Notes under the pieces: generated by a model
The model's input: the letters and a program-made list of their open reading frames with translations, nothing else
What the model was told of the DNA's origin: nothing
Databases searched by the model: none
Shown here: piece by piece, positions 1 to 11,611 of the stretch
Position numbering within the stretch: the first letter of the stretch is position 1
Layout: every line of letters starts with the position of its first letter
From: Imbricaverruca yamaguchii
Taxonomy: Eukaryota > Arthropoda > Thecostraca > Neoverrucidae
Assembly: GCA_034440575.1 (NCBI GenBank)
Contig: JAOTOL010001550.1
Coordinates: 62,001 to 126,000, forward strand
DNA: 64,000 nt
Direction: 5' to 3'
Program-made: the position numbers and the translations under genes

Positions 1-2616
1 TGTGTGCATGTGATGGCGTCGCTCCGACCTGGGCCCGGTCTGCTGTGTGACGTCTCGGCCGTGTCGGAGAGAAATCACTTCCTGTGTATCTATCATGGAC
101 CGCAATTGGCCGTTTCCTTTGACAGCAGCGCCATCGCTCCGAACATCCGGTGATTGGTCTGCCCTGGATCCTAGTTTACTGATGTCTGGTCTACCCTGGA
201 GCGCAGTTTCTTAGTCGCCGATCTGTTCAGTCCCCGGTCTGCAAGTCCGCTCCCGCCTGGTAAGCGGACTCCGTTGCTGGTTAGATGGCGGGGGCCGGTC
301 CCCGAAGGTGCCGCCGCAGTCTGTACGCCGTCCAGCTGCGCCACTACGGTGGCGTGTTTACCGTTGGCGGGAAGCTGCTGAACCCATTCCACCGGTACGG
401 CCAGGCCGGTGCGAGCACATTAATTCTAATGGCCGTAACCGTTGACGCATCTCCGCGGTGGGGAGGCAGGCCGGCGCGGCGGCGCGGCGGCGCGGCGGCG
501 CGAGATGTGCTGGAGCACCTCCGGCGGCCGGCCGGTCAGATGTGGGCTGGAAGTCGGCGGGGCGGCGGCTGCGGCAGCTGCGGCAGCTGCGGCAGCCACG
601 GCCCGCTCTGAGGTGACCACCACGGCCCACATCCGGCGGCACCCGACAGCGCTGCACTCGCCGCTCGGATGCGCTCCGCTTTCTAAGCGGCCGCTTCCGC
701 CGGACGCCCGTCAGCAGCTCCGGGGCTGCATTGTTTCGTGCCCTCGGGCTGTTGACGTCAGGTGTTCACCGTTAAGCTGGTGGTGGGAGATCCTCCGACG
801 TGTCAATGCGTGCAAAAGCCTGCACATTATCCGTTTGGTTTACTTTCATCTTCTAAATATGGAATTTAAAACAGTGCAGACGTGCACAGTTGATGAGGCA
901 TTCAGCACTCTCACCTTCGCTTCAGGCGCATATTGCCGCACTGCCTACATAACCCACGCGGCCGCCATTTGAAGCAGTCCACAGACGGTACAAATGGTCT
1001 TCCTGCCCGCCTAATGATCCGGATAATGTCTCAATAACCCCAGCTCCATGTGAATGAACTGCGCGTCATAAAGCTCTTGTGTAAGCACTGCGCCTCGGCC
1101 ATCCCTTCCGCTCGCCGCATTGTACCGCTGATGGTGAAGAAAGCCGGGATAACGACCCGCTGCCGGCCGACCGTCCCCGGTATTGTGCCTCAGCGGGGGC
1201 GGCAGGAGGATGCGGCAGGCGTGTCCGTCGCGCTGACGCACACGGACCAGAGTTCACACGTCACCGCAGCTCACATTCTCAACACGGTGGGAACACGATC
1301 TCGGTGACAGCCACTGCTTTTTACTCAGACCAGCGAACAGCCAGTGCGCAGACATTGTTGACGAGCTGACTGAGCAATGCATTAGAGGACGGTGACGGCT
1401 GTGACGTCCAGGTGCCGGTCGGTGTCGCCCTGACGGCGACACCGACCGCCTGCGATAATACATGTGAGATCTGTTTATATGTTCGTTTAAGCGAGACAAG
1501 TGCCTTTTCAACCCTGTGTTCCTACGAGCGAGAGGGAAGCCCGAGCGAATCCACTCCCCTGTGCACGATACACAACCCATCTGAGCGGCACATCCCGGTC
1601 GTCACGCCTGTGATGACATAACTTCATTATTGTTCGGCATTTGTCGTCTAACTTCGTCACTCACAGTCGGATGTACTCTTTTACTTTTTATTTTTTTGGA
1701 AATGTATATCTCAATATTCATGAAGCGGTCTTGCCTTGACGGAAATATTACCGTGGAGCGCAGGTTTTGGCTGTAGGCTGTGCGATGCTGTGGTTGCGGG
1801 TTAGGGGGGGGGTGACCGTCACGACGCCCCTCTCGTCAGCGACGTCGCCGCCCGACTGTGATGAAGAATCGGTCGGCCAGACGTGAGATAACACTTGGCG
1901 TCACATCGGTCAGCGGGTGATGTCAGACGCCTGGTCGGCTGTGGATTGTGCGAGCCGTCCCGTTCCGGCTGTACCAACTTGGCATACTGACGAGCCCCTA
2001 ACCACAACATGTCGATGTGTCTCGTGCTTGCGCCGTTGTCACCATCCGCACCCCTCCCGTACCGGTAATGCAGCAGAGGCGGCCACAGTATTCACACCGC
2101 AGCACGCGCCCTCGCATTTCAAATTCCTTCTTTGTTTTATGCCGGATAAATCTGCATCGCTTGGATGGAGATGTGTGTCACGACGCTTTGCCGGGTCCGC
2201 ATAATAACCACCGTGTGAATCTGGCTGGTGAAGCGGGGCCTGGGACGGGCTGTCATGTGGTGCGGTATTGAGGCGAGGCGACGAGGGGCTGTCACACGTC
2301 TGGTGGCGGGTGGAGCGGTGGGGTCCGGGGAGTAGTCGGCCCCGCCGGGTCCAGCAGCACCGTCCGGGAGCCGTCCCAGCTGGCAGCCGATGTATAGACC
2401 ACTGAAGAGCGTCTCCCAAAGCCGTTCCCGGGTGCAATGGCATTGGCCCGGTTTATGGCGGCGATAAAGCGCCCGGGCGCCGGCGGCAAGGCACGGCAGA
2501 TCTGGCACGAGCAGCTGAGGGCAGCACGCGGCGTCCATCGGACGGAGAAACCTCGTGACACGGGCGCCGGCGCTAACGAGGCCACGGCTCGCCAGTCGTG
2601 AGCACGCAGGCGGCGG
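1..2616. other. No gene seen
   Basis: Contains GC triplet runs (GCGGCG at about 473-505, GCGGCAGCT at about 562-597) and otherwise unique sequence. Open frames are short and overlapping. Upstream PDZ/PTB exons of a long loco isoform were looked for and not found. Confidence 0.6.
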
Positions 2617-3065
2617 CACTGCTCCGCCACCCGCTCTGAGACCGGGCAGTATTGCGCCGCCGCCCGCTCTGAGACCGGGCAGTATTGCGCCACCGCCCGC
2701 TCTGTGACTGGGCGGCACTGCTCCGCCACCCGCTCTGAGACCGGACAGTACTGCTCCGCCGCCCGCTCTGAGACCGGGCAGTATTGCGCCGCCGCCCGCT
2801 CTGTGACTGGGCGGCACTGTTCCGCCGCCCGCTCTGTGACCAGGCGACACAATGCTGTCGCCAACTCTGTGACCCGGTACCACTGTTCCACCGCCCGTTC
2901 TGTGACCCGGTACCACTGTTCCACCGCCCGCTCTGTGACCGGGCGGTACTGTTCCACCGCCCGCTCTGTGACCGGGTGCCACCGTTCCACCGCCCGCTCT
3001 GTGACCGGGCGGTACTGTTCCGCCGCCCGCTCTGTGACCGAGTGCCATTGCTCTGCCGCCCGTTG
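2617..3065. repeat. 33 bp minisatellite
   Basis: About 13 copies of a unit built on GAGACCGGGCAGTATTGCGC plus CGCCGCCCGCTCT, with drift along the array. The unit is a multiple of 3 and stop-poor, so it produces long open frames on both strands. Confidence 0.93.
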
Positions 3066-3477
3066 TCACCCGGCGGCGATACGCCTGAGTATGTGATAGC
3101 GCCGCCGAGCACCGACCGTTTCTGCCTCGATATCGTCGCTCAGGGCCGTGCGAAACGATTGGCGAGGCTGCGGTAGGTACGTGTGTGACGCAAGCCCGCC
3201 GGGCCACGATGCTTCAGCTCTGGTTAGAGTTACGAGGACGTCAACGTCTCGAGTTCACGTGGACCCATGGACCTGACTTGCTACGAGGTGAAAGTGAACA
3301 CGAACCTTACCGCAGGATTATTTATTGTCTGCAGCCGCTGTTTGTGGGCTGAGTATGTGCGTGACGTCGAGCTTTGATTCGTGTTGGCCGTCTGCTCGAC
3401 CGGAGGGCGCTCCGATCCCAGCCGTTGGGCAGTGGCGGGTCGGGCTGACGTGGGAGCGGCTCACTGCTGCGCCGCTG

Positions 3478-4303
3478 GTCCGCGCCTGTCGTGCCGCTGG
3501 ATCTGTTGGTCCGCGCCTGTCGTGCCGCTGGATCTGTTGGTCCGCGCCTGTCGTGCCGCTGGATCTGCTGGTCCGCACCTGGCGTGTCGCTGGATCTGTT
3601 GGTCCGCGCCTGTCGTGCCGCTGGATCTGCTGGTCCGCACCTGTCGTGCCGCTGGATCTGTTGGTCCGCGCCTGGCGTGTCGCTGGATCTGTTGGTCCGC
3701 GCCTGGTGTGTCGCTGGATCTGTTGGTCCGCGCCTGGCGTGTCGCTGGATCTGTTGGTCCGCGCCTGGTGTGTCGCTGGATCTGTTGGTCCGCGCCTGTC
3801 GTGCCGCTGGATCTGTTGGTCCGCGCCTGTCGTGCCGCTGGATCTGTTGGTCCGCACCTGTCGTGCCGCTGGATCTGTTGGTCCGCGCCTGTCGTGCCGC
3901 TGGATCTGTTGGTCCGCGCCTGGCATGCCGCTGGATCTGCTGGTCCGCACCTGTCGTGCCGCTGGATCTGTTGGTCCGCACCTGTCGTGCCGCTGGATCT
4001 GTTGGTCCGCGCCTGGCGTGTCGCTGGATCTGTTGGTCCGCGCCTGGCGTGTCGCTGAATCTGTTGGTCCGCGCCTGGCGTGTCGCTGAATCTGTTGGTC
4101 CGCGCCTGTCATGCTGCTGAGTCTGTTGGTCGGCGCCGGTCGTGCTGCTGAACCTGTTGGTCCGCGCCTGGCGTGTCGCTGAGTCTGTTGGTCCGCGCCT
4201 GTCGTGCCGCTGGATCTGTTGGTCCGCGCCTGTCATGCTGCTGGATCTGTTGGTCGGCGCCGGTCGTGCTGCTGAACCTGTTGGTCGGGGCCGGCTCCAC
4301 TGG
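3478..4303. repeat. 31 bp minisatellite
   Basis: About 26 copies of GTCGTGCCGCTGGATCTGTT plus GGTCCGCGCCT, with GCC/GTC and CTGTCG/CTGGCG variants. Because 31 is not a multiple of 3 and the unit lacks stops, several frames on both strands stay open. Confidence 0.95.
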
Positions 4304-6520
4304 CCGCCATCATGCTCGGCTGGGGCCAGCGCCAGCCATTGTTATTCGTGGTAGCAGGTCACGCGTTGTGTAATCAAGTGCCTCCAGACCACGACGGTGG
4401 ATGGAGATATCGCCGGCCGGCATGCAAGCATCCGGTCCCTGATCGGGAGGCGGCTATCGAGAACGAGAGAAATTGCTCCGAGGTGCGATCCATCCTCGGC
4501 TGGCTCGCGGCGCGGCGCCTGTCGGGTCTGAAGGCTGGCCTGAATCGCCCGGGTTTGGCCACGCCCCACGGCCGGTCCCGGCGCAGGCCGGAAGTGGGCG
4601 GCGGCTGGTGACGTCGATCACGTGTTGCACTGTCATCACGAGTCGCGGGTCAGCCGTGCCAGGCACAGCTGCCCTCGTGCGATGGTACTCCCGGGCTCCC
4701 CGAAACTAGCGGGGTCGGACCTCCCTAGGGCTAGTTGGGTCGACCTCCCCGGGACTGGTGGGGCCTGACCTCCCCGGGGCCAGCGAAGGATGAACCTGGC
4801 GAGACACTGGTGCACTGGCGGTTACTGCTGATGTAGGCGCCAGGTACACCTGTCCCGATGGTGCCCTGTGGACGGAGCCAGCTGGTCGGCACTCGGTGGC
4901 TGGTCCAGACAATGACGTCCGGTGTCGCTGTCTGATCTGGGCCACCAATGGCTGTGGGAGTGGCCAAAGTGACGCCTACCGTGCATATCGGGTGCACGTT
5001 CGTGCCGTTCCAAACCCACAGTCCGGTTCTTTGTCCACATGCCGCATCACAGTTGGAAAGGTGTTGCATTCCACCGCCTATTGTGATATTTGCTGCAATC
5101 TCTGAAATTTAGTGGCGTCGCGCACTAGCGTGAGAGCCATTGTAGTTAGGAGGGTGACGTATTCAAGAAATTAGAGAGATGCGTTAAAACGTCCCTCGGC
5201 GCATGGGTGACAATGGTAAGATAGCTTTCGTGCGGGGCATTGTCCATGCATGTCGAATGAGCAGATTATCGCATGCACCCGAACACATGGTGGAGTTTGC
5301 CCTGCTGTTGGTCACGTGACCCACCGCAGGGTATCACCGCTGGGCACCACCGCAGCAGTTTGGCACCGTCTATACACACCGCCGCACGGACACGCTGATT
5401 AGTGATGGCAAGTGTCGAAGCACCCTTAAACTCAAATAACTAACTAGGGGATGACAAGTGGCTTGTCTCTGCCAGTGATGCTATCGTTGTGTGCAAGTGC
5501 TCCCTCCACCTAACTTGCTGGCTGGTGTTCAACATGCCCACTCTTCTCGTGAACCTAAGCGACAGTGATAGTGGATACAGAAGCAGCCGATGGTGATGAT
5601 CAACTCTGGTCTCGTTCGTGGAAGAGCGTGGTATGTTTGCCCGCGAAGTCAAATGACTCGAGTCGTGTTGTGACTGCTTGGTTGTGGTGATTAACGGGCC
5701 ATCATCTCACGTCCAGACGGTGATAAGGTCCAGTGTGTCACCTGCGCGTTACCTGCCGGCTGATGTGCTGCGACTGTGATACTTCACAACGCCGGGGAGA
5801 AAGTGTCTCCCACGATGTGCGCAACGCACGCCGTGGGCGGCACTACGCTCACGTGTTGTGACACTTGTTCGTTCCAACGTTGAGCGTTGTTCAGTATGCC
5901 GTTCAGCGGACGGGCCGCTGCATGAAGTGGTGCGCATGTCCGGAACAGTTTGGTCAATGACAAGCAGCGAGCAACCAATTCCTGTTGGACTACGCGCCCC
6001 AACATCGGCAGCGATGCATTTGTATTGTTTCGTGCAGGTGTTGAAGTGTGGGACCTCCAGTGACGCCTTCGTAGCGCGCACATGAAGTGGCATATGTGCT
6101 TTATTGTCAATAACGTCACTGATATTTTGTGTAAGAACTTCCGCATAACTCGACATGGATGTCATAAATGGCTCTCCACCTCCTTCCTCTCTTTCACCTC
6201 AGATATTATTGGATAATGGCATAGCTAACAGTGGTTATTTGTTAATATGTTAGGTATGGCTCTTCATACGATAACAATTTTTTTATTCAGTGAATTTCTT
6301 TTGGGGTGCACCTATACTTATTTTGACAGCGGACACTTCAAACGTGGGCCATTTCTTGGCACTGCCCGCTCCCGATTGCGAGTTACCCACCGACGGCGGC
6401 CGTGCCTGTTCAGGCAGTGTGCGCGCAGCTGACCTTACTCTTGAGTTTGCCAACTGACAGGGTGGGAAACCGTCACACGTGGACACAGACGATGAATCCC
6501 CAGGGTGTCGGGAGCTATAT
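4304..6520. other. No gene seen
   Basis: Unique sequence, GC-rich to about 4950 then more AT-rich. No recognised domain, RNA gene or repeat. Confidence 0.6.
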
Positions 6521-7140
6521 GGCGGGACGGGGCAGGAGTGGTGGGAACCCCTGGTCTGAGCCCGTGCCGCACCAGGTGGCGGGACGGGGCAGGAGTGGTG
6601 GGAACCCCCGGTCTGAGCCCGTACCGCACCAGGTGGTGGGACGGGGCAGGAGTGGTGGGAACCCCCGGTCTGAGCCCGTGCCGCACCAGGTGGCGGGCGG
6701 GGCAGGAGTGGTGGGAACCCCCGGTCTGAGCCCGTGCCGCACCAGGTGGTGGGACGGGGCAGGAGTGGTGGGAACCCTCGGTCTGAGCCCGTGCCGCACC
6801 AGGTGGCGGGACGGGGCAGGAGTGGTGGGAACCCCCGGTCTGAGCCCGTGCCGCACCAGGTGGTGGGACGGGGTAGGAGTGGTGGGAACCCCCGGTCTGA
6901 GCCCGTGCCGCACCAGGTGGCGGGACGGGGGGGGGGGGGGACGGGGTAGGAGTGGTGGGAACCCCCGGTCTGAGCCCGTGCCGCACCAGGTGGTGGGACG
7001 GGGTAGGAGTGGTGGGAACCCCCGGTCTGAGCCCGTGCCGCACCAGGTGGTGGGACGGGGTAGGAGTGGTGGGAACCCCCGGTCTGAGCCCGTGCCGCAC
7101 CAGGTGGTGGGACGGGGTAGGAGTGGTGGGAACCCCCGGC
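6521..7140. repeat. 57 bp minisatellite with an internal G13 run
   Basis: About 11 copies of GGCGGGACGGGGCAGGAGTG plus a segment ending GCCGCACCAGGT. A homopolymer run of 13 G at about 6928-6940 interrupts one unit. CAGGAG units give way to TAGGAG units along the array. Confidence 0.95.
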
Positions 7141-10111
7141 GCGCGCGGCGCTCGCTCCACGCGTCGGATGATGCCGCCTACGTCTGTAATTTCGCCTACC
7201 CCAGGCGGAATCGTAGGCGCTAAATGAGCGTGCTGGCGGCACGCTGTCAATCCCAGAGCGCCGCTGAAGATTGCCAGGCGTTACCGGACTGTCCCCTGAA
7301 TATCAAGTCCGCTATGTGATGAAGTGACTCATTTTGCGACCAGGGGGTTTCCGTGACATGTCAGCCCGCAATGAGAGGCTGACAGCAGGCCGCGCTCTGT
7401 CTCCCGCAAAATATGTGTCGCATATCGGCCTATATACGATACTACTCGTATTTGCTTTCAAACACTTTCAAACCGCGGCCCTTGTGTGATTGGTCGGAAT
7501 ATCCCCGGTGAGATACAGTATCATCAAGGCCACGCGTACAACAATACAAAATGTGGCACGAATGTGAAGCCGCTGTGTCACGGTGAGTCCGAGTGGTACA
7601 GCAACGCCAGAAACATTCCGACTATTCTTCGCAATCTTGAAAAGCTCTCGGAAAAGTCTTGAACTGTCTTCGCAATGACTACTTTCAGATAGGCGAAAAC
7701 TTAAACCAACCAGGTGATTTTTTGGGTAGCGAGAGGGAACGGCATGGCCCCAGCTGCCGGCGGACCTCCAGACACAATCATCACCAGCCGGCCGGGCGGA
7801 CGGTTTGCCAGCGGCGACCGCCGGCCGTCCGACGGCCGCTGCGGTGCTGGCCGCGATGTGTACTGTGCAGGCAGAGCCGGGCGCCGCGCGTGTCAGTGCT
7901 GCCATCTAGCACGCGCCTTCCCACTGTCACCGCCACCGTCACCGTCACCGGCGCTCATTGCTCTGCTCGCCCTGTAACGGCCGGCGGGGCGGGCGGCGGC
8001 GCGGCCTGAGTAAACGGCCGCGATAGCACGCCCCGCCCTCCGGCCCGGCGACAGTCGGCTATTGACGACCGGCGACAAGTATTCAGCCCGTCACCTCGGC
8101 GGGAGCGGGGGCAGGGGTGGCAGCTCTGCGGCCGGCACCAGACTAAAGATCCGCCGCAGGGATCGCGGCGGGTGTTTAATCCCCCTCACAGGGTAGCGAT
8201 GGGAGGGAGGACAACCGATGCAGGTCTGGCGGTGCAACTTATGGTTTTAGAGACACCGATCAAAATGTCAGTCGCGTCCGACCTGCGTCGTGGGGTCGGG
8301 GCTTGTCCGGCGTACCGTTTCGCCTCTGTTCAACCGACACTCGCCGCCTCGGCTGCTGCTGCTGGCAGTGCCTTGACGGTACTTTGGCCGGTGTCCCCCG
8401 TCGTGGGGTGTTCGCTCGCAGTGCGTGCTGTGAAGTTTAATTTCTAGTCTTCTGTATCAGGTAGGCGAGTAGTCAGAGGGTTGTCGACCCGATAATTATG
8501 TCGCCATTCGGAAATCTGCCTGGTCTGGTAGGAAGCTCGGCGTCGAGTGGTGGTGCCGGCTGTGCTGCCATCCCAACCCGTTGGTGGGGATGCTATTTGT
8601 GTCTCAGCGATTACCCACTAAGTCAGCATCTCCACTTGACAGCCATCCCAAACAAACCTGGCACAAGTCTTGAATATTGAATAGGCTTGGTAGTCATGCC
8701 ACGTGTAGTTAGTATTTTGTTATGTATCACGCGTGTAAATATATTTGTTTTGACTATGCATAGTTTAACTGCTACCTTGCTGTGTTAGCTTCGCAGTGTC
8801 AGGGCTTCCGTTGAATTTCTGAAATTCATATTCTTCAAGTATATTGCCAAAACGACATGAATCTGCACTCTTAATATCGATAATGCTGTCATTTGACATG
8901 CTACATGGAAAATATTGAGACTTTGTAATGCATCGAACCCTCAAATGCAACATTTCGCATTCATTCACCTCATTTGTGCAGGCTGGCTGTCCGTATACGG
9001 ACGGCTCGCATATGAGAGTTGGTGGCCAGTGGATCAGTCGGAAACAACCACCCGACTTTCTAATCGGCTCTGTAATTCTGATCAAACGGACGAGCATCCA
9101 TAGTCATTTGGAAACAATCTCACCCCTGCGGCTGTACTTGATCGGCAATTTTGCGGGAGCTGGAAAGCTTTCTCGGGTCGGGAGGTGGGTTCGGTGGTCA
9201 TTAGCTGTGGCGACAGATCGCAGGTGTTCCCGCGCTACACGGCCACAGATCCGAAGCTATATCAGACCAGCCGCTCTGGGTGACAAATCGATCGGAACAG
9301 CACCGGGCTGGTGGGTGGTGTGTGGACTTCACGTAGCGGTCGAAGTGTGGCTTCAGCTGCCGTTCCTGATGTGCTTGGCATAGGTGTCCCTCAGCCGATG
9401 GAACAGCCGTGCCGGATCCTGTGTACCGGTACCAGGCCATACCGGCATGTGATGCCCCAGGTGCGCCGGCTTGTCCTTCGACATTGGAGCGCTAAGTCGA
9501 CAGCCGGATATCGGCTCAGCCTCTAAACATCTCAGTTCGGGATAATCCCGGTGCTGAATCGAACAAAGCCTGCATTTTGGAGATCTCTTCCTTAGTTTAT
9601 TTTATAACTCCTATCACTTGTATAAATCTTCGGAGAAGATCAGCAGAACTTCGCTTGAACTAAAGCTCGTTTTAATTCCTTTCGTACAATTTATGCTTCT
9701 CGGCAACCTACCAGTTGCTTGGATCCTGAGTTACATTCAAATGGCATTGTGTTCTCTTGTAGTCTTGTTTTATGAAAATGTCCCAAGATATTCAAAGTCC
9801 AGAACCTCACTATATGATTATTTTCCACTTGCCTTCGTCCAATGTTCATCATCTCTTTTCCGATTACCCTATGCTGGCTGAAACTGGGCTTGGCTCAACA
9901 CGTCGGCTTGTCTGCAGAGCATAACAACAGAAACAACCGCTGGCGGTACGACGGTAGACACGCACAAGAGAGGGATCTCATGCTACGCCCATGGAAGTGG
10001 GGTGTGGGTAGACCGGCTCGTCGCCGTCTCCTCTCCTGACATCTGTCCGTCTGGCTGTTGCAATAGTACCCTCCCTTCCCTCCCGCTCTGTAATCTCCTC
10101 AGTCGTGTGTT
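7141..10111. other. No gene seen
   Basis: Unique sequence with a CpG-rich part at about 7740-8180. Only short open frames and no recognised protein. Confidence 0.55.
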
Positions 10112-10195
10112 CAAAGTCCACAGTCCCAACTACAACAGTCCACAGTCCCGACTACAACAGTCCACAGTCCCGACTACAACAGTCCACAATCCACA
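10112..10195. repeat. 23 bp tandem repeat
   Basis: About 3.5 copies of CAGTCCCGACTACAACAGTC plus CAC. Confidence 0.9.
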
Positions 10196-11057
10196 GTCCC
10201 CTCTCTTGCTCTCCCACGTTGCGGCACCTCCTTATGACCGAGTCCCGTACCACACACCTGACCATCGTAGCGTGTGCCGCTATTTTGCGCATTGCTGCCA
10301 GTGCGGTATCGAGACCTCTCGGAATTTGGTAACCCCCGTGGAAGTGGGGACATGGTGCGGAACGCGTCTCAGGGATCAGACTGGCGGTCTTTCGGTTTAA
10401 AACTCTGATATTTGCTTGCGGTACCATCCACGTTGCATGTTTTGTAGATTCTCCGAGTGGTCAGATTTGCTTCCACGTTCCGGACTTTTTAAAGGTAATT
10501 TTTAGGACGATTTCTGAAAGGCATCTTCGAAGGGCTCCGCAAAATCTTCCATTGGAAAGCTTCCATTGCCAAACCTTGCCAGTGAAACCACCGTCCGTGT
10601 AAACCTGCACAGTGCAGCTTTCCATTAAAGCTGACCGCGGATTGCCGGGCCTGGTCGCTGGGCTGTTGTTAAAGGTTGCCGGGCAGCCTGGGGCTCGGCG
10701 GCGCTAAATATCACTGAGTGTGACCCAAACTGGCGTCGCCACTTCACCTGACGTGTCCCGGGGCGTGGGTGTGCCGCCGTGCCACAGGCTGGCCGTGTGA
10801 CGGCAGCGGCGTGGCATCGGCCGCCGTGTCACAGGCCGCCCGCGAGACCGGCGGTGCGGCGGCGGCGCCGCCACCGGCCGCATGATAAGGCAGGGCCCGT
10901 TCAAACCAGTTGCGGCTGCCGATACGGCGCGGCCGGGAGAGGCGTGACACGGCAGCGGCCGGCCTCAGACGTGCTGTCGGCGCCGGCCGGCCACCTGGTC
11001 GTCTGTGCCGTCTGCGGGTCCGACCACCACACCGACCGCTGGCCAGTGAGCCGCCGC

Positions 11058-11275
11058 TCCTTCCTCTCCTGCCGCACCTGCTGCACCTGCCGCTCCTGCC
11101 GCTCCTGCCGCTCCTGCCGTTCCTGTCGCACCTGCCGCACCTGCCGCACCTGCCGCACCTGCCGCTCCTGCCGCTCCTGTCGCTCCTGTCGCTCCTGTCT
11201 GCCGGTATGTGACCAGTGAGCCGCCGCTTCTTCATCTCCTGTCGCTCCTGTCGCTCCTGCCGCTCCTGCCGTGCC
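11058..11275. repeat. 9 bp codon-like repeat
   Basis: Runs of CTCCTGCCG / ACCTGCCGC at 11058-11213 and a shorter block at 11232-11275, just upstream of loco-like exon 1. The frames read as Cys-Arg-Ser or Leu-Pro repeats with no other sign of coding. Confidence 0.85.
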
Positions 11276-11530
11276 TGGCGGTCGGCGTGTGATCGGTGTC
11301 GGGTGGCGCCACGCCGCCCCGCCCCCGGTCGGCTTACGTTGCCTTCGGCGGCGCCGTATCCGGCTCGGTATCGGCCGGGCTTCAGTTCCCCGGACGGTGA
11401 GCGGCGGCGCCGACGCGCTTCTGGCGCGTGCCGTGACGCAGTGTGACGCGGTGTGACGAGTTGCGGGGCGGTGCCGTGACGCGGTGTGACGAGCTGCGGG
11501 GCGGTGCCGACGCTGCCCGCCCACACCGTC

Positions 11531-11611
11531 ATGGAGGTGATCGAGAGCCTGCGTCTGCGGCTGACGCCCAAGGCGCGGCTGAAGCGGAAGCAGCCCCGCC
11601 GAGACGCGGAG
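11531..11611 (+). CDS. loco: loco-like exon 1, candidate start
   Basis: An ATG opens 27 codons ([20 protein letters not shown]..., then a basic run) ending in GAG before a strong gtaagg donor, phase 0. It joins exon 2 in frame. The frame is open for at least 15 codons upstream, but no acceptor is evident just before the ATG, so this is read as a first coding exon of a short isoform. I do not recognise the peptide from the family. The exon lies at the end of a GC- and CpG-rich stretch (about 10700-11530) that could hold a promoter; no TATA box was seen. Confidence 0.55.

Noticed and set aside
2137..3207. 356-codon minus-strand frame with GHRAGGGTV repeats
   Set aside because: It spans the 33 bp array, and its unique ends resemble nothing known.
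3318..4236. Repeat proteins with TNRSSGTTGADQQIQRH-type units
   Set aside because: They arise from the 31 bp array read in several frames on both strands; no splice sites, domain or start context.
1..11530. Upstream PDZ and PTB exons of a long loco isoform
   Set aside because: No frame here shows a PDZ carboxylate-binding loop or PTB core, so none was called.
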